Shown: piece by piece, positions 28,456 through 37,619 of the stretch
Layout: each line of letters opens with the position of its first letter
Position numbering within the stretch: position 1 is the first letter of the stretch
Assembly: GCA_964632505.1 (NCBI GenBank)
Contig: CAZWCE010000003.1
Location: 261,469 to 325,468, forward strand
Origin: CAZWCE01 sp964632505
GTDB lineage: Bacteria; Planctomycetota; Planctomycetia; Pirellulales; Thermoguttaceae
Direction: 5' to 3'
Length of the DNA stretch: 64,000 nt
The notes under the pieces: generated by a model
What the model saw: only the letters and a program-made list of their open reading frames with translations
Database searches by the model: none
What the model was told of the DNA's origin: nothing
Program-made: the position numbers and the translations under genes

Positions 28456-28512
28456 AGAGAACATCACTTCCCCCGTGCCCCATTTCTTCCATGATTCGAT
28501 TGTCCCTCTATC

Positions 28513-29415
28513 ATGAATATCGAAACCCTTCGAATTTTTTGCGACGTGGTGCTTTATCAGAGTTTTTCGCAAGGGGCCAAGGCGAACGACGTAAGCCAAT
28601 CCGCCGCGACGCAGTCGATCCACCGCCTGGAACGACAATTGGGCACGCAACTGGTCGATCGGAGCAAACGGCCTTTCGTGCTCACCCCGGAGGGGCAAAT
28701 CTGCTACGAGGGATTTCGCGAGATTCTCGAAACCTACGACACCATCGTCACCCGCGTCCGCTCCCTGCACGAGGAGGTCAGCGGTCTGATTCGGGTCGCG
28801 GCCATCTATTCGGTCGGTTTGCACGACATGAGCCGTTGCATGCGCGACTTCATGCGCAATTATCCCCGGGCCAAGGTCCGCTTGGAATTCCAGCATCCGA
28901 ACCAAGTCTACCAGGCGGTTCTCAAGGCAGAAGTCGACCTGGGCGTCGTCTCCTATCCCATGACTTCCCCGGAGATCAACGTCATCCCTCTCCGGTCGGA
29001 AAAGATGATGGTCGTCTGCGACCCCGAGCATGAATTGGCGACGGAAAAGACGATCGCGCTGGAACAACTGCAAGGACTCGATTACGTCGCCTTCGACCGC
29101 GACCTGCTCATCCGTAAGGAGATCGATCGTTATATGCGGCAACGTTCGGTCTCGGTCAACATCGCCATGGAGTTCGACAACATCGAGACGATCAAGCAAG
29201 CCATCGAAATCGGATTGGGCATCAGCATCCTGCCGGCTCCGACGATACGCTCCGAAACCAGCTTCGGCAAACTGGCGGCCATCCCGCTGGTCTCTCCGAG
29301 ACTGACCCGGCCGATCGGAATCATCCATCGGCACCGCAAGGTCTTCACCCCCACGATGACCAAGTTCATTGAACTTCTTACCGAGTTCCAGGATGCCGAG
29401 GAAGAGGAAGACTAA
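28513..29415 (+). CDS. LysR-family transcriptional regulator
   Basis: 300 residues. The N-terminal winged helix-turn-helix (about 3-62) reads IETLRIFCDVVLYQSFSQGA then SQSAATQSIHRLERQLG, as in LysR proteins. Residues 92-295 form the ligand-binding domain. The C-terminal tail is acidic. The inducer is unknown. The gene is preceded by a promoter with an inverted repeat. The ferredoxin-ASKHA protein gene follows on the same strand after 405 bases and may be its target; the two are probably not one transcript, because a possible terminator lies between. Confidence in the family is high, in the target low. Confidence 0.95.
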   Translation: MNIETLRIFCDVVLYQSFSQGAKANDVSQSAATQSIHRLERQLGTQLVDRSKRPFVLTPEGQICYEGFREILETYDTIVTRVRSLHEEVSGLIRVAAIYSVGLHDMSRCMRDFMRNYPRAKVRLEFQHPNQVYQAVLKAEVDLGVVSYPMTSPEINVIPLRSEKMMVVCDPEHELATEKTIALEQLQGLDYVAFDRDLLIRKEIDRYMRQRSVSVNIAMEFDNIETIKQAIEIGLGISILPAPTIRSETSFGKLAAIPLVSPRLTRPIGIIHRHRKVFTPTMTKFIELLTEFQDAEEEED

Positions 29416-29820
29416 TCGTCGATGGAAGTCGGCCTGATCGAAGGAACCGGGGAGAGGTTTTCCCTCAAATCAACCGTTGCCGAATGTCGGATGGGGAAGT
29501 GCGGAAAGCGACTCCCGGAGATTCCGCATCCATGGACTTCTTCCGCGGAACATCCAAAGACACTTTACTTTGCGGCCTGAGTGCAGTATTCTATTTTTTT
29601 CACCAACACGGCATTCGTATTGTCGGAGCAAGGAAGGGACGCGGGAACGAACGAAAGGCGCGTGAAAAAACACGGCCGGATGGGCGAAACAAGTCGTATG
29701 GACGGGCGAAAGCCGTACCGGCTTTTTCAATAGGATAGGCCGCTCGTCCGGCGATGTTTCGGAGCGTCCCTCGGGGCAATACCATAGAAATACGGCATCG
29801 CATTTGAAAGAAGGTCAGTC
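29416..29820 (+). other. Leader region between the LysR gene and the ASKHA gene, with hairpins
   Basis: 405 bases. A hairpin TGCGGAA (29500-29506) with TTCCGCA (29522-29528), extended by GGA/TCC, is visible; it does not match a cobalamin, SAM or SAH riboswitch pattern I know. A terminator-like AAAGCCG/CGGCTTT lies at 29709. A short open frame at 29484-29738 is not supported. Confidence 0.5.
29709..29727 (+). terminator. Possible terminator or attenuator upstream of the ASKHA gene
   Basis: 7-bp stem AAAGCCG/CGGCTTT with a 3-base loop followed by a short T-run. It could end the LysR transcript or attenuate the downstream gene. Confidence 0.45.
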
Positions 29821-31761
29821 ATGGGTTCGGGGGACATTCAAGTCGCCTTTTTGCCGGAACGACAAACCAGAAGCATCGCCTTGGGGACTTCGATATTGGA
29901 AGCCGCCAACCAGAGCGGCTCTCCCCTTCGTGCCGACTGCGGCGGCAACGGCACCTGCGGTCAATGCAAGGTCTTTCTCACTTTCCCTCCGCCGGAAGTG
30001 TCTTTCGACAGGCTCCTCGCCGAACTGGCGGAGGAAAATATCGCTTCACTGGAAGCCGTACGGGAGCTGCTCCAAAATCGATGGTCGATTTCCATGGACG
30101 AAGTCCTCGCTTGCCGTACGTTTTTGGAGAAACAATCGATCATATTCATTCCCGACCCTTCGCGGAACCCCGCCGATTCCCATATTCTGACCCAAACCGA
30201 ACACCTTGAGCCATCGACGGCGAAGAAATCCGGCCAAGCATCTTCCGAGAAAAAGCCTTTGGCCTGTTGGTCGAGAATGACGCTCCCGCCCCCATCGCGG
30301 CAGGATCCGGTTCCCGATCTGGAACGCTGCGAACGGGAGCTGGGAATCGCCCCCTTGAAATGTTCCCCGGAATGGATGAAGCGAATCCCGACGTTGCTTC
30401 GCGATTCGAACTGGGAAGTATGCTGTGGAGTCTTTCTCGACGAGTTGGTGAGCCTGACTCCCAAGGACAATCCGGGGACGGATCATGCCTTGGCGATCGA
30501 CCTCGGCACGACCACCCTGGCCGCGAAGTTGGTCGATTTGAAGACGCAAATGGTCGTGGCGGTCGAGGCGATGCGAAATCCGCAAATGCAGTTCGGCGAC
30601 GATATCCTCTCACGTATCTTGGAAGCCGGGCGGGGCCCCGCGTCGCTCGAAAAACTCCATGAAACCATTATCGCGGCCACTCACGAGATCGTCGACCGCC
30701 TTTGTCGGCAAGTCGCCATCACCGCCGATCGAATCGCCGCTGTCGCAGTCGCCGGCAACACCGCCATGCAGCAGATATTCTGCGGAGCCGATCCCCAATA
30801 CCTGGGCACCTCGCCATTCGTTCCCGTCCTCCGGTCCGTGCCCTTGATGAAGGCGAAGGAAGTCGGGCTGAATCTCCATCCGGAAACGATGTTATACGTT
30901 TTTCCAGTAATTGGCGGCTTTGTCGGAGGCGACCTTGTCTCGGGAATTCTTTCGACAAAGCTGAATTCCATCGAGGGGCCTTCGCTGTTGATCGACATCG
31001 GCACCAACGGAGAAGTCATTCTGTGTCACGAGGGCAAATGGATCGCGGCGGCCACGGCGGCGGGACCGACGTTCGAGGGAGCTCGCATCCGCCACGGCAT
31101 GTCGGCTTCGCTCGGAGCCATCGAACGATGCCGAATGGCCGAGGGAGACTTGAGCCTACAGACGATCGGACGGGTCAAACCGGTGGGAATTTGCGGATCC
31201 GGACTGATCGACGTCGCTGCCGAACTGCTTCGCCAAGGGATTGTCTCGAATACCGGCCAACTCCATCCACCCGAGAACGCCCCCGAGGCTCTAAGCGAGC
31301 GACTGCGACGCCGCATGATCCGATTGAAGAACCGCCCTGCCTTCGTGCTGGCGACCGAGGAGGAATCGGGGCGCGACGGAGAGCCGGTGTTGATCACGCA
31401 AAACGATGTGCGGCAACTGCAACTCGCCACCGGCGCCATTCGGGCCGGCGTTCGTCTGCTTCTCCATCAGCAAGCGATTCCTCCCGAGTCGCTCCAACAT
31501 GTTTTTCTGGGAGGAGGCTTCGGCAACTTCTTGCGTCGCGAAAACGCTCAAAGAATCGGGCTGTTGCCGTGGGAAATTCCGGTATCTCGAATCCAATATC
31601 GAGGAAACACTTCCCTGGCAGGGGCTCTGGCACTGCTCTTGCATCGCGAAGCGTGTGAGACGGTGCAAAACATCGCTCGAAAGACGCGACACGTCGATCT
31701 GTCGACCTGCCCGGAATTTCAAAATTTCTTTGCCGATGCGATGCTCTTTCCGGAACAGTAG
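29821..31761 (+). CDS. Ferredoxin-ASKHA protein (RACo-like corrinoid activation protein, DUF4445)
   Basis: 646 residues. The N-terminal 2Fe-2S ferredoxin-like domain has ADCGGNGTCGQC (C40, C46, C49) and a fourth Cys in EVLACRT (C98). A linker follows, then an ASKHA-type ATPase: HALAIDLGTTTLAAKL, an LLIDIGTNGEV block, CGSGLIDVAAELL, and VFLGGGFGNFL near the end. Studied relatives (RACo) reactivate the cobalt of corrinoid methyltransferases with ATP and an electron from the 2Fe-2S cluster. About 48 residues separate C49 from C98, longer than I would expect. No corrinoid protein or methyltransferase is in the window, so the partner is unknown. A LysR gene precedes it and an IscA gene faces it at 31787. 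Confidence 0.9.
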   Translation: MGSGDIQVAFLPERQTRSIALGTSILEAANQSGSPLRADCGGNGTCGQCKVFLTFPPPEVSFDRLLAELAEENIASLEAVRELLQNRWSISMDEVLACRTFLEKQSIIFIPDPSRNPADSHILTQTEHLEPSTAKKSGQASSEKKPLACWSRMTLPPPSRQDPVPDLERCERELGIAPLKCSPEWMKRIPTLLRDSNWEVCCGVFLDELVSLTPKDNPGTDHALAIDLGTTTLAAKLVDLKTQMVVAVEAMRNPQMQFGDDILSRILEAGRGPASLEKLHETIIAATHEIVDRLCRQVAITADRIAAVAVAGNTAMQQIFCGADPQYLGTSPFVPVLRSVPLMKAKEVGLNLHPETMLYVFPVIGGFVGGDLVSGILSTKLNSIEGPSLLIDIGTNGEVILCHEGKWIAAATAAGPTFEGARIRHGMSASLGAIERCRMAEGDLSLQTIGRVKPVGICGSGLIDVAAELLRQGIVSNTGQLHPPENAPEALSERLRRRMIRLKNRPAFVLATEEESGRDGEPVLITQNDVRQLQLATGAIRAGVRLLLHQQAIPPESLQHVFLGGGFGNFLRRENAQRIGLLPWEIPVSRIQYRGNTSLAGALALLLHREACETVQNIARKTRHVDLSTCPEFQNFFADAMLFPEQ

Positions 31762-31786
31762 TCCCCAGGCTGGGATACCGGACCGA

Positions 31787-32119
31787 TCAATGCCCCCCAC
31801 ACCCAGGGCATCCTCCCCCTTGCGGGATATTCGGATTCGTGATGGAAAATCCCTGCCCGGCAGGTCCGTCGATGAAGTCGATCGTCGTGCCTTCCAGATG
31901 CAGGTCGTACTTCTTGTGAGTGACGAGCGAAAAACCGTCCTGATCGTATTTGGCATCCGTGGTCGGATCATACTCGTGATCGAATCCAAGCGAATATTGC
32001 ATTCCGCTGCATCCGCCTCCGGCAATGCCCAACCGCAGATAGGTATTTTCATCCAGATCCTGCGAATCGATGATCCGTTTGACTTCGTCGACAGCCGTAT
32101 CGGTAATCGTGATCGACAT
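31787..32119 (-). CDS. IscA/ErpA-type iron-sulfur assembly protein
   Basis: 110 residues from the ATG at 32119, where AGAGAGGT stands 6 bases upstream; an upstream start would add 16 unrelated residues. A-type scaffolds pass iron or Fe-S clusters to target proteins. The first conserved Cys is C37 in AGGGCSGMQYSLGF. The C-terminal pair is C104-P-G-C107 with a Gly-rich surrounding (GGGCPGCGGH), where most IscA proteins have C-G-C, so the spacing is one residue longer. It converges on the ferredoxin-ASKHA gene (25 bases between stops). Confidence 0.93.
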   Translation of the reverse strand: MSITITDTAVDEVKRIIDSQDLDENTYLRLGIAGGGCSGMQYSLGFDHEYDPTTDAKYDQDGFSLVTHKKYDLHLEGTTIDFIDGPAGQGFSITNPNIPQGGGCPGCGGH

Positions 32120-32947
32120 TTCTACCTCTCTTTTTAATTCAATTCGTGAAAGTAAAAGCGGGAGCATTGCGAGAATGGTCCGCCGTTGCTACCTCCCCCG
32201 CGAAATTATTTGAGCAAGGTTACGTTGCTTCAATTATTAGTCCTAATGGAACGGGAATCAAGGGAGAACCCCGAGCGGAAGCTGGCCAAGATGCTTTCCT
32301 CGACGAGTTTGGACGATTTTTTTTGGCCGCCTCGGCGACCGGATCGCTGATCGGTCAAGATCCTGTCGTTACGAATCCACGAAAAAAACCGGCACTTTTG
32401 CACATATTTTATGGGATCGCAATACTTCTCCAACAGAGAAGCGACACATTCGATTCCGAACGAGGGCAGCTTTCCTGACGACCGCCCCCCCTCCAGAGAG
32501 GAATGATGCTGCGGATCAACATACGGAAAGCCGGAATCGCTGTTTCCTCATTCTCTCCGGCATACTGTTTTCCCGAGACGGATCTTCCCGCAATGACCGT
32601 TAGCAGAATCCCCCCCAAAAAACAAAAAAGATTATTAAAAATCTTGCATGTTGCAGCAAGAGTATCAACCCACTATGATGATCAATGTCGACGATGCAGT
32701 ACTAGAATTACAGGGTTGATTTTTCTTTTCGTTTTCGAAAAATGCGTCCCTTTTCTCTTGATTCTGCAAGCGACGAGAATTAGCATAGCAGTTACGATCC
32801 ACATTCTTTTTCTTCTGCCACTTTCGGCGTTTTTCAAGAATGGAACTGATTGCCGTGGAACCGAACGGTTTTCCACTCATGCACAGACATGCACAGAACG
32901 AAACCAATCGAGGAGCAGCATCCTTCAATTTTGAAAGGTAAACAACC
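32120..32947. other. Non-coding region between iscA-like gene and a secreted protein gene
   Basis: 828 bases, AT-rich from 32580 on, with poly-A and poly-T runs. No convincing gene. A tandem 10-bp repeat lies at 32878-32897. Confidence 0.55.
32878..32897 (+). repeat. Tandem 10-bp repeat upstream of a secreted protein gene
   Basis: CATGCACAGA occurs twice in a row, ending 50 bases before the ATG at 32948. It could be a pair of regulator sites or a chance duplication. Confidence 0.5.
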
Positions 32948-33622
32948 ATGAAAAGAACCCTCCCTACGTGCTTTTTCGTTACCGCCTTGCTGTTGAGCGC
33001 TTTCGGATTCGGCCTTCAGGCCACCGCCGAGGATGCCGCGAAGCAGCCCGCCGCGAAGAATGAAACTCAAAAAGAAATGGCAAAAGTGCACCTCCGCGTC
33101 GACGGAAACCTTGCCGGCAGAGTTGTGATTCAGGATGAAGAAGGCAACAAACACGCCATGTTCGCGGAAGTCGCTTTTGTCCAAGACGGCAAAGTGATGC
33201 GTCGCGTTCAGACCAATGATTTCGGTGCTTTCCAAGTTGCTGAAATGCCGGTCGGCACCTACACGGTCCTCGCTCAGGCGAAAGATGCCTTCGGTTTCTA
33301 CTCGGTCGAAGTCGTCCCCTATATGACGTCCGACTTCATTCAGACCTCCTTTGCCGAAAACGATGTGATTCCGCAATCGATCCTCGAGTTGGAATTGAAT
33401 GAAAAGGGGCGACCGGTCGCCTATCAAGAATCGATGCAACCCGTGCAACACCCGACCGCTTGCCCCTGCAACCAATGCTGCGGCGGCGCTGCCATGGGTG
33501 GCGGCGGTGGCGGTGGCGGTGCTTTGGCCGGCTTGGCGGGATTGGCCGGGCTTGCCGGACTGGCAGGAATCGGTGGAACGAGCGATACCGAACCGGCCAG
33601 CCCCTGCACTGTCGTCGAATAG
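32948..33622 (+). CDS. Secreted TTR/CNA-B-like protein with Cys cluster and Ala-Gly-Leu tail
   Basis: 224 residues. A signal peptide covers 1-27 (CFFVTALLLSAFGFGLQATA). Residues about 45-150 look like a carboxypeptidase-regulatory/transthyretin-like beta domain: VHLRVDGNLAGRVVIQDEEG, TNDFGAFQVAEMPVGTYTV. Then comes a cysteine cluster ACPCNQCCGG, a Gly-run, and a repeated AGL unit (LAGLAGLAGLAGLAG) before a short acidic end. The AGL repeat uses varied codons, so it is kept as protein. AAAGG lies about 9 bases before the ATG. Extracellular, possibly surface-anchored or self-associating; the function is unknown. A strong terminator lies at 33820. Confidence 0.85.
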   Translation: MKRTLPTCFFVTALLLSAFGFGLQATAEDAAKQPAAKNETQKEMAKVHLRVDGNLAGRVVIQDEEGNKHAMFAEVAFVQDGKVMRRVQTNDFGAFQVAEMPVGTYTVLAQAKDAFGFYSVEVVPYMTSDFIQTSFAENDVIPQSILELELNEKGRPVAYQESMQPVQHPTACPCNQCCGGAAMGGGGGGGGALAGLAGLAGLAGLAGIGGTSDTEPASPCTVVE

Positions 33623-33819
33623 TAAGACCACTTATCCTTACCGCTCGACACACATCGAAAGGCTGATCCTCACCGCCACGAGCGTACAAGATCGGTCTCT
33701 CTAACTGGCTTGATTGTGAGCTCCTCCAGGTAGGCAAGCGATCTCCACACCCCCGGTTAGAGAATGTGGCTCCCCCGACGAGCGACATTGACGATATTGC
33801 TGCTGCTTCTATTTATCGG

Positions 33820-33858
33820 AGGCTTTCCGCGTTGCAAACGCGGGAAGCCTTTTTTTTC
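33820..33858 (+). terminator. Intrinsic terminator upstream of the TPR gene
   Basis: 14-bp stem AGGCTTTCCGCGTT/AACGCGGGAAGCCT with one mismatch, loop GCA, followed by eight T. It probably ends the 32948 transcript. Confidence 0.9.
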
Positions 33859-33946
33859 GCGCTGCAAAAACGTGCGGATTGATCGCGTTGTGTCAGCGTC
33901 TCGTGACTTTCTCTGCGATTTCCATTCCAGACCAGCCTTTTTTCCA

Positions 33947-33976
33947 TTGAAGAAACGGAGGGACTTTAATTATAAT
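33947..33976 (+). promoter_or_regulatory. Promoter of the TPR gene, very short leader
   Basis: TTGAAG (33947-33952), an 18-base spacer and a perfect TATAAT (33971-33976). Transcription would start near 33983, only about 12 bases before the ATG at 33995, so the mRNA would be almost leaderless. Confidence 0.65.
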
Positions 33977-33994
33977 CGAAAAATACGGGGAATA

Positions 33995-34720
33995 ATGGTT
34001 CGTCGTTCCTCGTCAAACGCTTTGAAATCTAGATACCTCCAGCCCCGGGAGCGGATCGTGGATCAAGACCCTCTTCAACTTTCCCTGCTGACCGTCTTTT
34101 ATGCCAAATATCTCGACAAGCAGGACACCGCCGAGTTCATCAGCAATGTTTCCCGTTTCTACACGCAGGGAACCCTGCAGCGATTGACGGAATCGGATCA
34201 TGCGCAATCGCGTCGGGCCGCTGCACTGGCGCTCGGATTTCTCGGCAATTACGAAGTCAATCATCAGCTCGGACGATTGCTCCACGACGACGACAATACC
34301 GTGCGTTTATTGGCCGAGAACGCTATCCGAAGCGTCTGGACTCGGGCCGGAAACGACGAGGAGCATAAACATTTGAAGATCGCCATCCGCCACAATTCCA
34401 ACAAACAATACAATGAGGCGATCGAAGTGTGCGACGAGCTGATCGAAAAGGCCCCCTGGTTCGCCGAGGCGTGGAATCAGCGGGGGATCGCCTATTTCGG
34501 GAAAAAAGACTATCTCCGTTCCCTGCACGACGCCCATCAGGCTTTGGAGATCAATCCCTATCATTTCGGTGCCGCCGTGGGGATGGGGCAGGCATATACG
34601 CTGACCGGCGAAATCGAAATGGCGATCGAGTGTTTCCAGCGAGCCCTACGATTGAACCCCAACATGGAAGGTGTTCGTGAACACCTGATGCGGCTGGCCA
34701 AAAAAAACGATGAGGAGTAA
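33995..34720 (+). CDS. HEAT/TPR-repeat protein
   Basis: 241 residues. Residues about 65-115 form HEAT-like repeats (RRAAALALGFLGNYEVNHQL, DDDNTVRLLAENAIRSVW). Residues 125-235 form about three TPRs: NKQYNEAIEVCDELIEKAP, AWNQRGIAYFGKKDYLRSLH and AVGMGQAYTLTGEIEMAIEC. No signal peptide or membrane helix is seen, so it is probably a cytoplasmic scaffold. The ATG at 33995 sits just after a TATAAT promoter and has only a weak ribosome site (GGGG); a longer frame reaching back to 33764 would run through a terminator hairpin and is rejected. It converges on the thioredoxin-YHS gene. Confidence 0.88.
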   Translation: MVRRSSSNALKSRYLQPRERIVDQDPLQLSLLTVFYAKYLDKQDTAEFISNVSRFYTQGTLQRLTESDHAQSRRAAALALGFLGNYEVNHQLGRLLHDDDNTVRLLAENAIRSVWTRAGNDEEHKHLKIAIRHNSNKQYNEAIEVCDELIEKAPWFAEAWNQRGIAYFGKKDYLRSLHDAHQALEINPYHFGAAVGMGQAYTLTGEIEMAIECFQRALRLNPNMEGVREHLMRLAKKNDEE

Positions 34721-34750
34721 ACCACGTTCCGTCGCCGTTTCTTGCCGAGA

Positions 34751-36247
34751 TCAACGACGCTGGGGAGGTCTTTGCTGACTAAGCGAACCATGCAACCGGG
34801 ACGCAATCTTCGCGAAATACTGCGGGTTTTCGTGGAACCGATCGAACGATTCCTGAGTGGAAAACAGAAAGATCAATCCCTCATACCACACGCCGAACTC
34901 CCGTTTGCCAGGCACCCGCTTCCCCTCTTGCACCATCAGCACGACATCCTGCCCTGCAAGCACCGGCGCATACCGACTGGGATAATCGATGAATTTCCGG
35001 CGTGCTTCCGGCGAAGAAAAGCAATAGCGGAGTCCCTGATGAACGAGACTCCATCGCGAAGAACCGGGGACCCACCGCTCCTCATCGGTTAGAAGGATCG
35101 GGCAATAGCCATCCAGCGCGAGTCGGCCTGCTTGTTGCTGCAAAGTCGCTCCCCGCCCTGCGACCGAGGGAGCGAAAACATCGTCTTCGTAGTCCTGAGC
35201 CGCCGTGGCGGAGCTGCCTGTCCTTCCTTCTGAAACCCCGTGACTTGATCCTCCGACCTTGAGGCGTTCGTCCGCCATCGATCGGGAGGCATTTCCCGCG
35301 GATGCGGTTCTCGATGCCTTCTCCGCACGGAGTTTCTGCAGTTCCGCCTCGATTTGATCCAACTCCTGCCGAGAAGGTGAGTTGTGTCTCAACTCCGCCA
35401 TGTTCTTCTGATCATATCCCATGGGAGCCATCGTCGGCTGTTGGGTGTCGGAGGAAAGCAACGAGTGCTGGGAAGAACCGGCAGGCATTCCGTTCGTCAT
35501 CGGTCGCCGACTTTGGACCGCTTGTCGTTGGGACGAAGAAAGAGATGAAGATACATGCGAATCCTTCGACGAGGGCTGGCTCGAACGGTTTTCGGTCGAG
35601 ATCTCGGGAGCGACCGAAGTACGCGATGGTTTCAAGTGTGAAGGGAATGATTGGCGATTTGCCGCTCGACCGTAAGCATTCTCGGCGTACGCCTCTTCCG
35701 GCCGAGCAACCACCGCCGGAGGCCCCGAAGACGCTTGCTCGACAACGCTGAGCCGATTCTTGTAGTAACCGGCTACCTGAGTCAAACGCGATCGGAACGA
35801 TTCCGCTTTTTGGCCTCCGACTTGACGGAAAAGCACCCGCCCCCCAGGGGTCATCACGATATCGGCGGGAATGCCCGTAATGGCATACTGCTGCACCAAC
35901 GAAGGCGAATTGGCGGTATCGATTTTTACGGGAACAAAATTCCGGTGGATGGCATCCGCGACATCGTCCCGGGAAAAGACCTGTTTTTCCATCATGCGAC
36001 AGGGCGGACAGTGTTCTCCGTAAAAATGGAGAAAAACCGGTAAGTTGTTCGCTTTCGCCTTCGCAAACGCGGCGTCGATATTTGTTTCCCAACGAACGAC
36101 GTCCTTGGCCCAAGATGGCGATCCCAGGGCCAAAAAAAGACCCAGGATGGAAAAGAGCTTCCATGAAACCTGTCCGAAGCGGAGCGTTGTTTCGGAAGCG
36201 GAACACGACGGGGGCAGTCCCGGCACAGCGTTTCCCTTCGCCTCCAT
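34751..36247 (-). CDS. Secreted thioredoxin-fold protein with C-terminal YHS-like repeats
   Basis: 498 residues. A signal segment lies at about 27-47 (VSWKLFSILGLFLALGSPSWA) after a long polar N terminus. A thioredoxin-like domain follows (50-165), with the redox pair CPPC at 80-83 in GEHCPPCRMM and a cis-Pro region TGIPADIV. The middle (about 200-375) is Ser/Gln-rich and disordered. The end (about 380-490) has two YHS-like units, YCPILL-W-LVHQGLRYCFSSPEARRKF and a second with WYEGLIFLFSTQESFDRF. This pairing is known to me from planctomycetes and suggests a periplasmic redox or metal role. GGGAGG stands 9 bases before the ATG at 36247; starting at 36412 would add 55 residues without a ribosome site. 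Confidence 0.85.
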   Translation of the reverse strand: MEAKGNAVPGLPPSCSASETTLRFGQVSWKLFSILGLFLALGSPSWAKDVVRWETNIDAAFAKAKANNLPVFLHFYGEHCPPCRMMEKQVFSRDDVADAIHRNFVPVKIDTANSPSLVQQYAITGIPADIVMTPGGRVLFRQVGGQKAESFRSRLTQVAGYYKNRLSVVEQASSGPPAVVARPEEAYAENAYGRAANRQSFPSHLKPSRTSVAPEISTENRSSQPSSKDSHVSSSLSSSQRQAVQSRRPMTNGMPAGSSQHSLLSSDTQQPTMAPMGYDQKNMAELRHNSPSRQELDQIEAELQKLRAEKASRTASAGNASRSMADERLKVGGSSHGVSEGRTGSSATAAQDYEDDVFAPSVAGRGATLQQQAGRLALDGYCPILLTDEERWVPGSSRWSLVHQGLRYCFSSPEARRKFIDYPSRYAPVLAGQDVVLMVQEGKRVPGKREFGVWYEGLIFLFSTQESFDRFHENPQYFAKIASRLHGSLSQQRPPQRR

Positions 36248-37619
36248 GTGAACCGTCCTCCCGGGAGATCGCTCGGCGTTTTTCTTCGGGAGAACTTCGC
36301 TTCGCTTTGGCTTAGCGCTCGACCGGAGAGGGATCACCTCGGCATTTCCTTGGCGACCATTCACAAACTGCCCCTTTTCTCTGTCAGCAGCGCGAAAAAT
36401 CATTGCATTCATTATTGATCTCTGTTCTCGACCAATGGAAGAAGGCTGAAGAAAATCGTCGATCGCCGAGCGAACTTCTTCCCACCCTTTCCTTCACACC
36501 GCCTTGGGTATGATTGATCGTCGTTTCTTAGCTTATATTGTGACATCGCCCTCGGATGGCGATCCCCTCGCAACGGAAATATGAACCGGAGTTCCCCAAC
36601 AAGGCCGCCCCCGGGCTACCGCGCCCTCCCTGGGCGCCCCAAATCCCCGGATCAACCTATTTTCACATCTGCGCGGTGAAACTATGGTTATTCATAATTT
36701 CGCACAACCTCGCCTGTCATATTCAATGATTTTTTTAGTTATGCGGGTTTTTCAGTCTTTTCTCCCGTGCTTGTCCCATGAGCTCACTTCGACCATTTTC
36801 CACGGTCTCGAAACCACCATTCCCCTCACAGACTCAGAAATCATCTCATCCGGCGCGTCCATTTCGTCGATGCTTTTTCCATAATCCGTTCATTTCAGTG
36901 TTTTTTTGACAAGTTCGGCTTGACATAGAGGCATAACAAGTTATTATCTGTAGTAACAAGTATGGTTCACGCCTCACCCAAGGTGATCCACGGACAGCTT
37001 CTTCTTTCGTTGCCCGTCTCTTAAGCGGATGGAGCCCCTCGTTGCAGGGGTGCAATTCTCAACCGTTCATTTTCTGACAGCCTTTCTCAGGGATTTGATT
37101 GGAGAAGGCGGACCTCGGTCCCTTCGGCGGACGCCTACAAACGTTCCAAAACAACCAGTAAACAACTTACCAAACGAGCTCCCGCGATTTCATGAATGAA
37201 TCGGGAATCGTTCGCATCACAAATCTTTCCATGCCTCGAACCATGGTCGGACTCTCCTTGCTCCCACAACAAACCGTTGGGGTGATCAGCAAGGGTATCC
37301 TAGGTGAAATCGTTTCGACGTCCGACAGGGACGAAGGCACCACAAAAACTTCCTCATTCCGTCAGCCCGACCGATTTTTTTGATGGACTTCGCAAAGGGA
37401 GTGGATTGCGAAAAATGATTTAGCACTTCTGCGTGCTTTTTTATCGTCGACAATTGGTCGAGCGTCGCAATTGCTTCTCCCGGGTCGGCAACCGTAGGAT
37501 TAAGTTGCGCGAATTCGTCATTCCATGGCGTATTGACCTCCGGATGGTCGATTTCTCGGCGACGGTATTGTGATCAACGGATTGAAACTTTTTCTCTCGA
37601 CAACTGTATAAGGTGGTTC
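36248..37619. other. Long non-coding region and rho leader
   Basis: 1372 bases. The part up to 36900 holds GC-rich hairpins (ATCGCC/GGCGAT near 36548-36565, GCGCCC/GGGCGC near 36625) and AT-rich stretches but no gene. A strong promoter lies at 36920-36947. From there to 37619 runs an apparent 660-base leader of rho, with small stems such as CCCCT/AGGGG near 37036-37050. A 63-codon open frame at 37192-37383 has no ribosome site. Confidence 0.6.
36920..36947 (+). promoter_or_regulatory. Strong promoter, probably for the rho leader
   Basis: TTGACA (36920-36925), 16-base spacer, TATTAT (36942-36947). A second TTGACA lies at 36907-36912. The next gene on this strand is rho, 670 bases on. Confidence 0.65.

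Noticed and set aside
29488..29531. Cobalamin or SAM-type riboswitch before the RACo-like gene
   Set aside because: A hairpin is present but the conserved cores of those riboswitches (B12 box, SAM core) were not found.
29484..29738. 84-codon frame between LysR and the ASKHA gene
   Set aside because: Lys/Arg-rich product without domain, poor ribosome site, and it runs through the hairpins; a leader role is as likely.
32146..32478. 110-codon frame upstream of the iscA-like gene
   Set aside because: No family resemblance, no convincing ribosome site, and it lies across the likely promoter of the opposite gene.
33764..33994. Longer N terminus for the HEAT/TPR protein
   Set aside because: It would be translated through a strong terminator hairpin (33820-33858) and upstream of the TATAAT promoter, and the extra residues are Arg/Cys-rich nonsense.
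37192..37383. 63-codon leader peptide in front of rho
   Set aside because: No ribosome site and no recognisable content; kept only as part of the non-coding leader.
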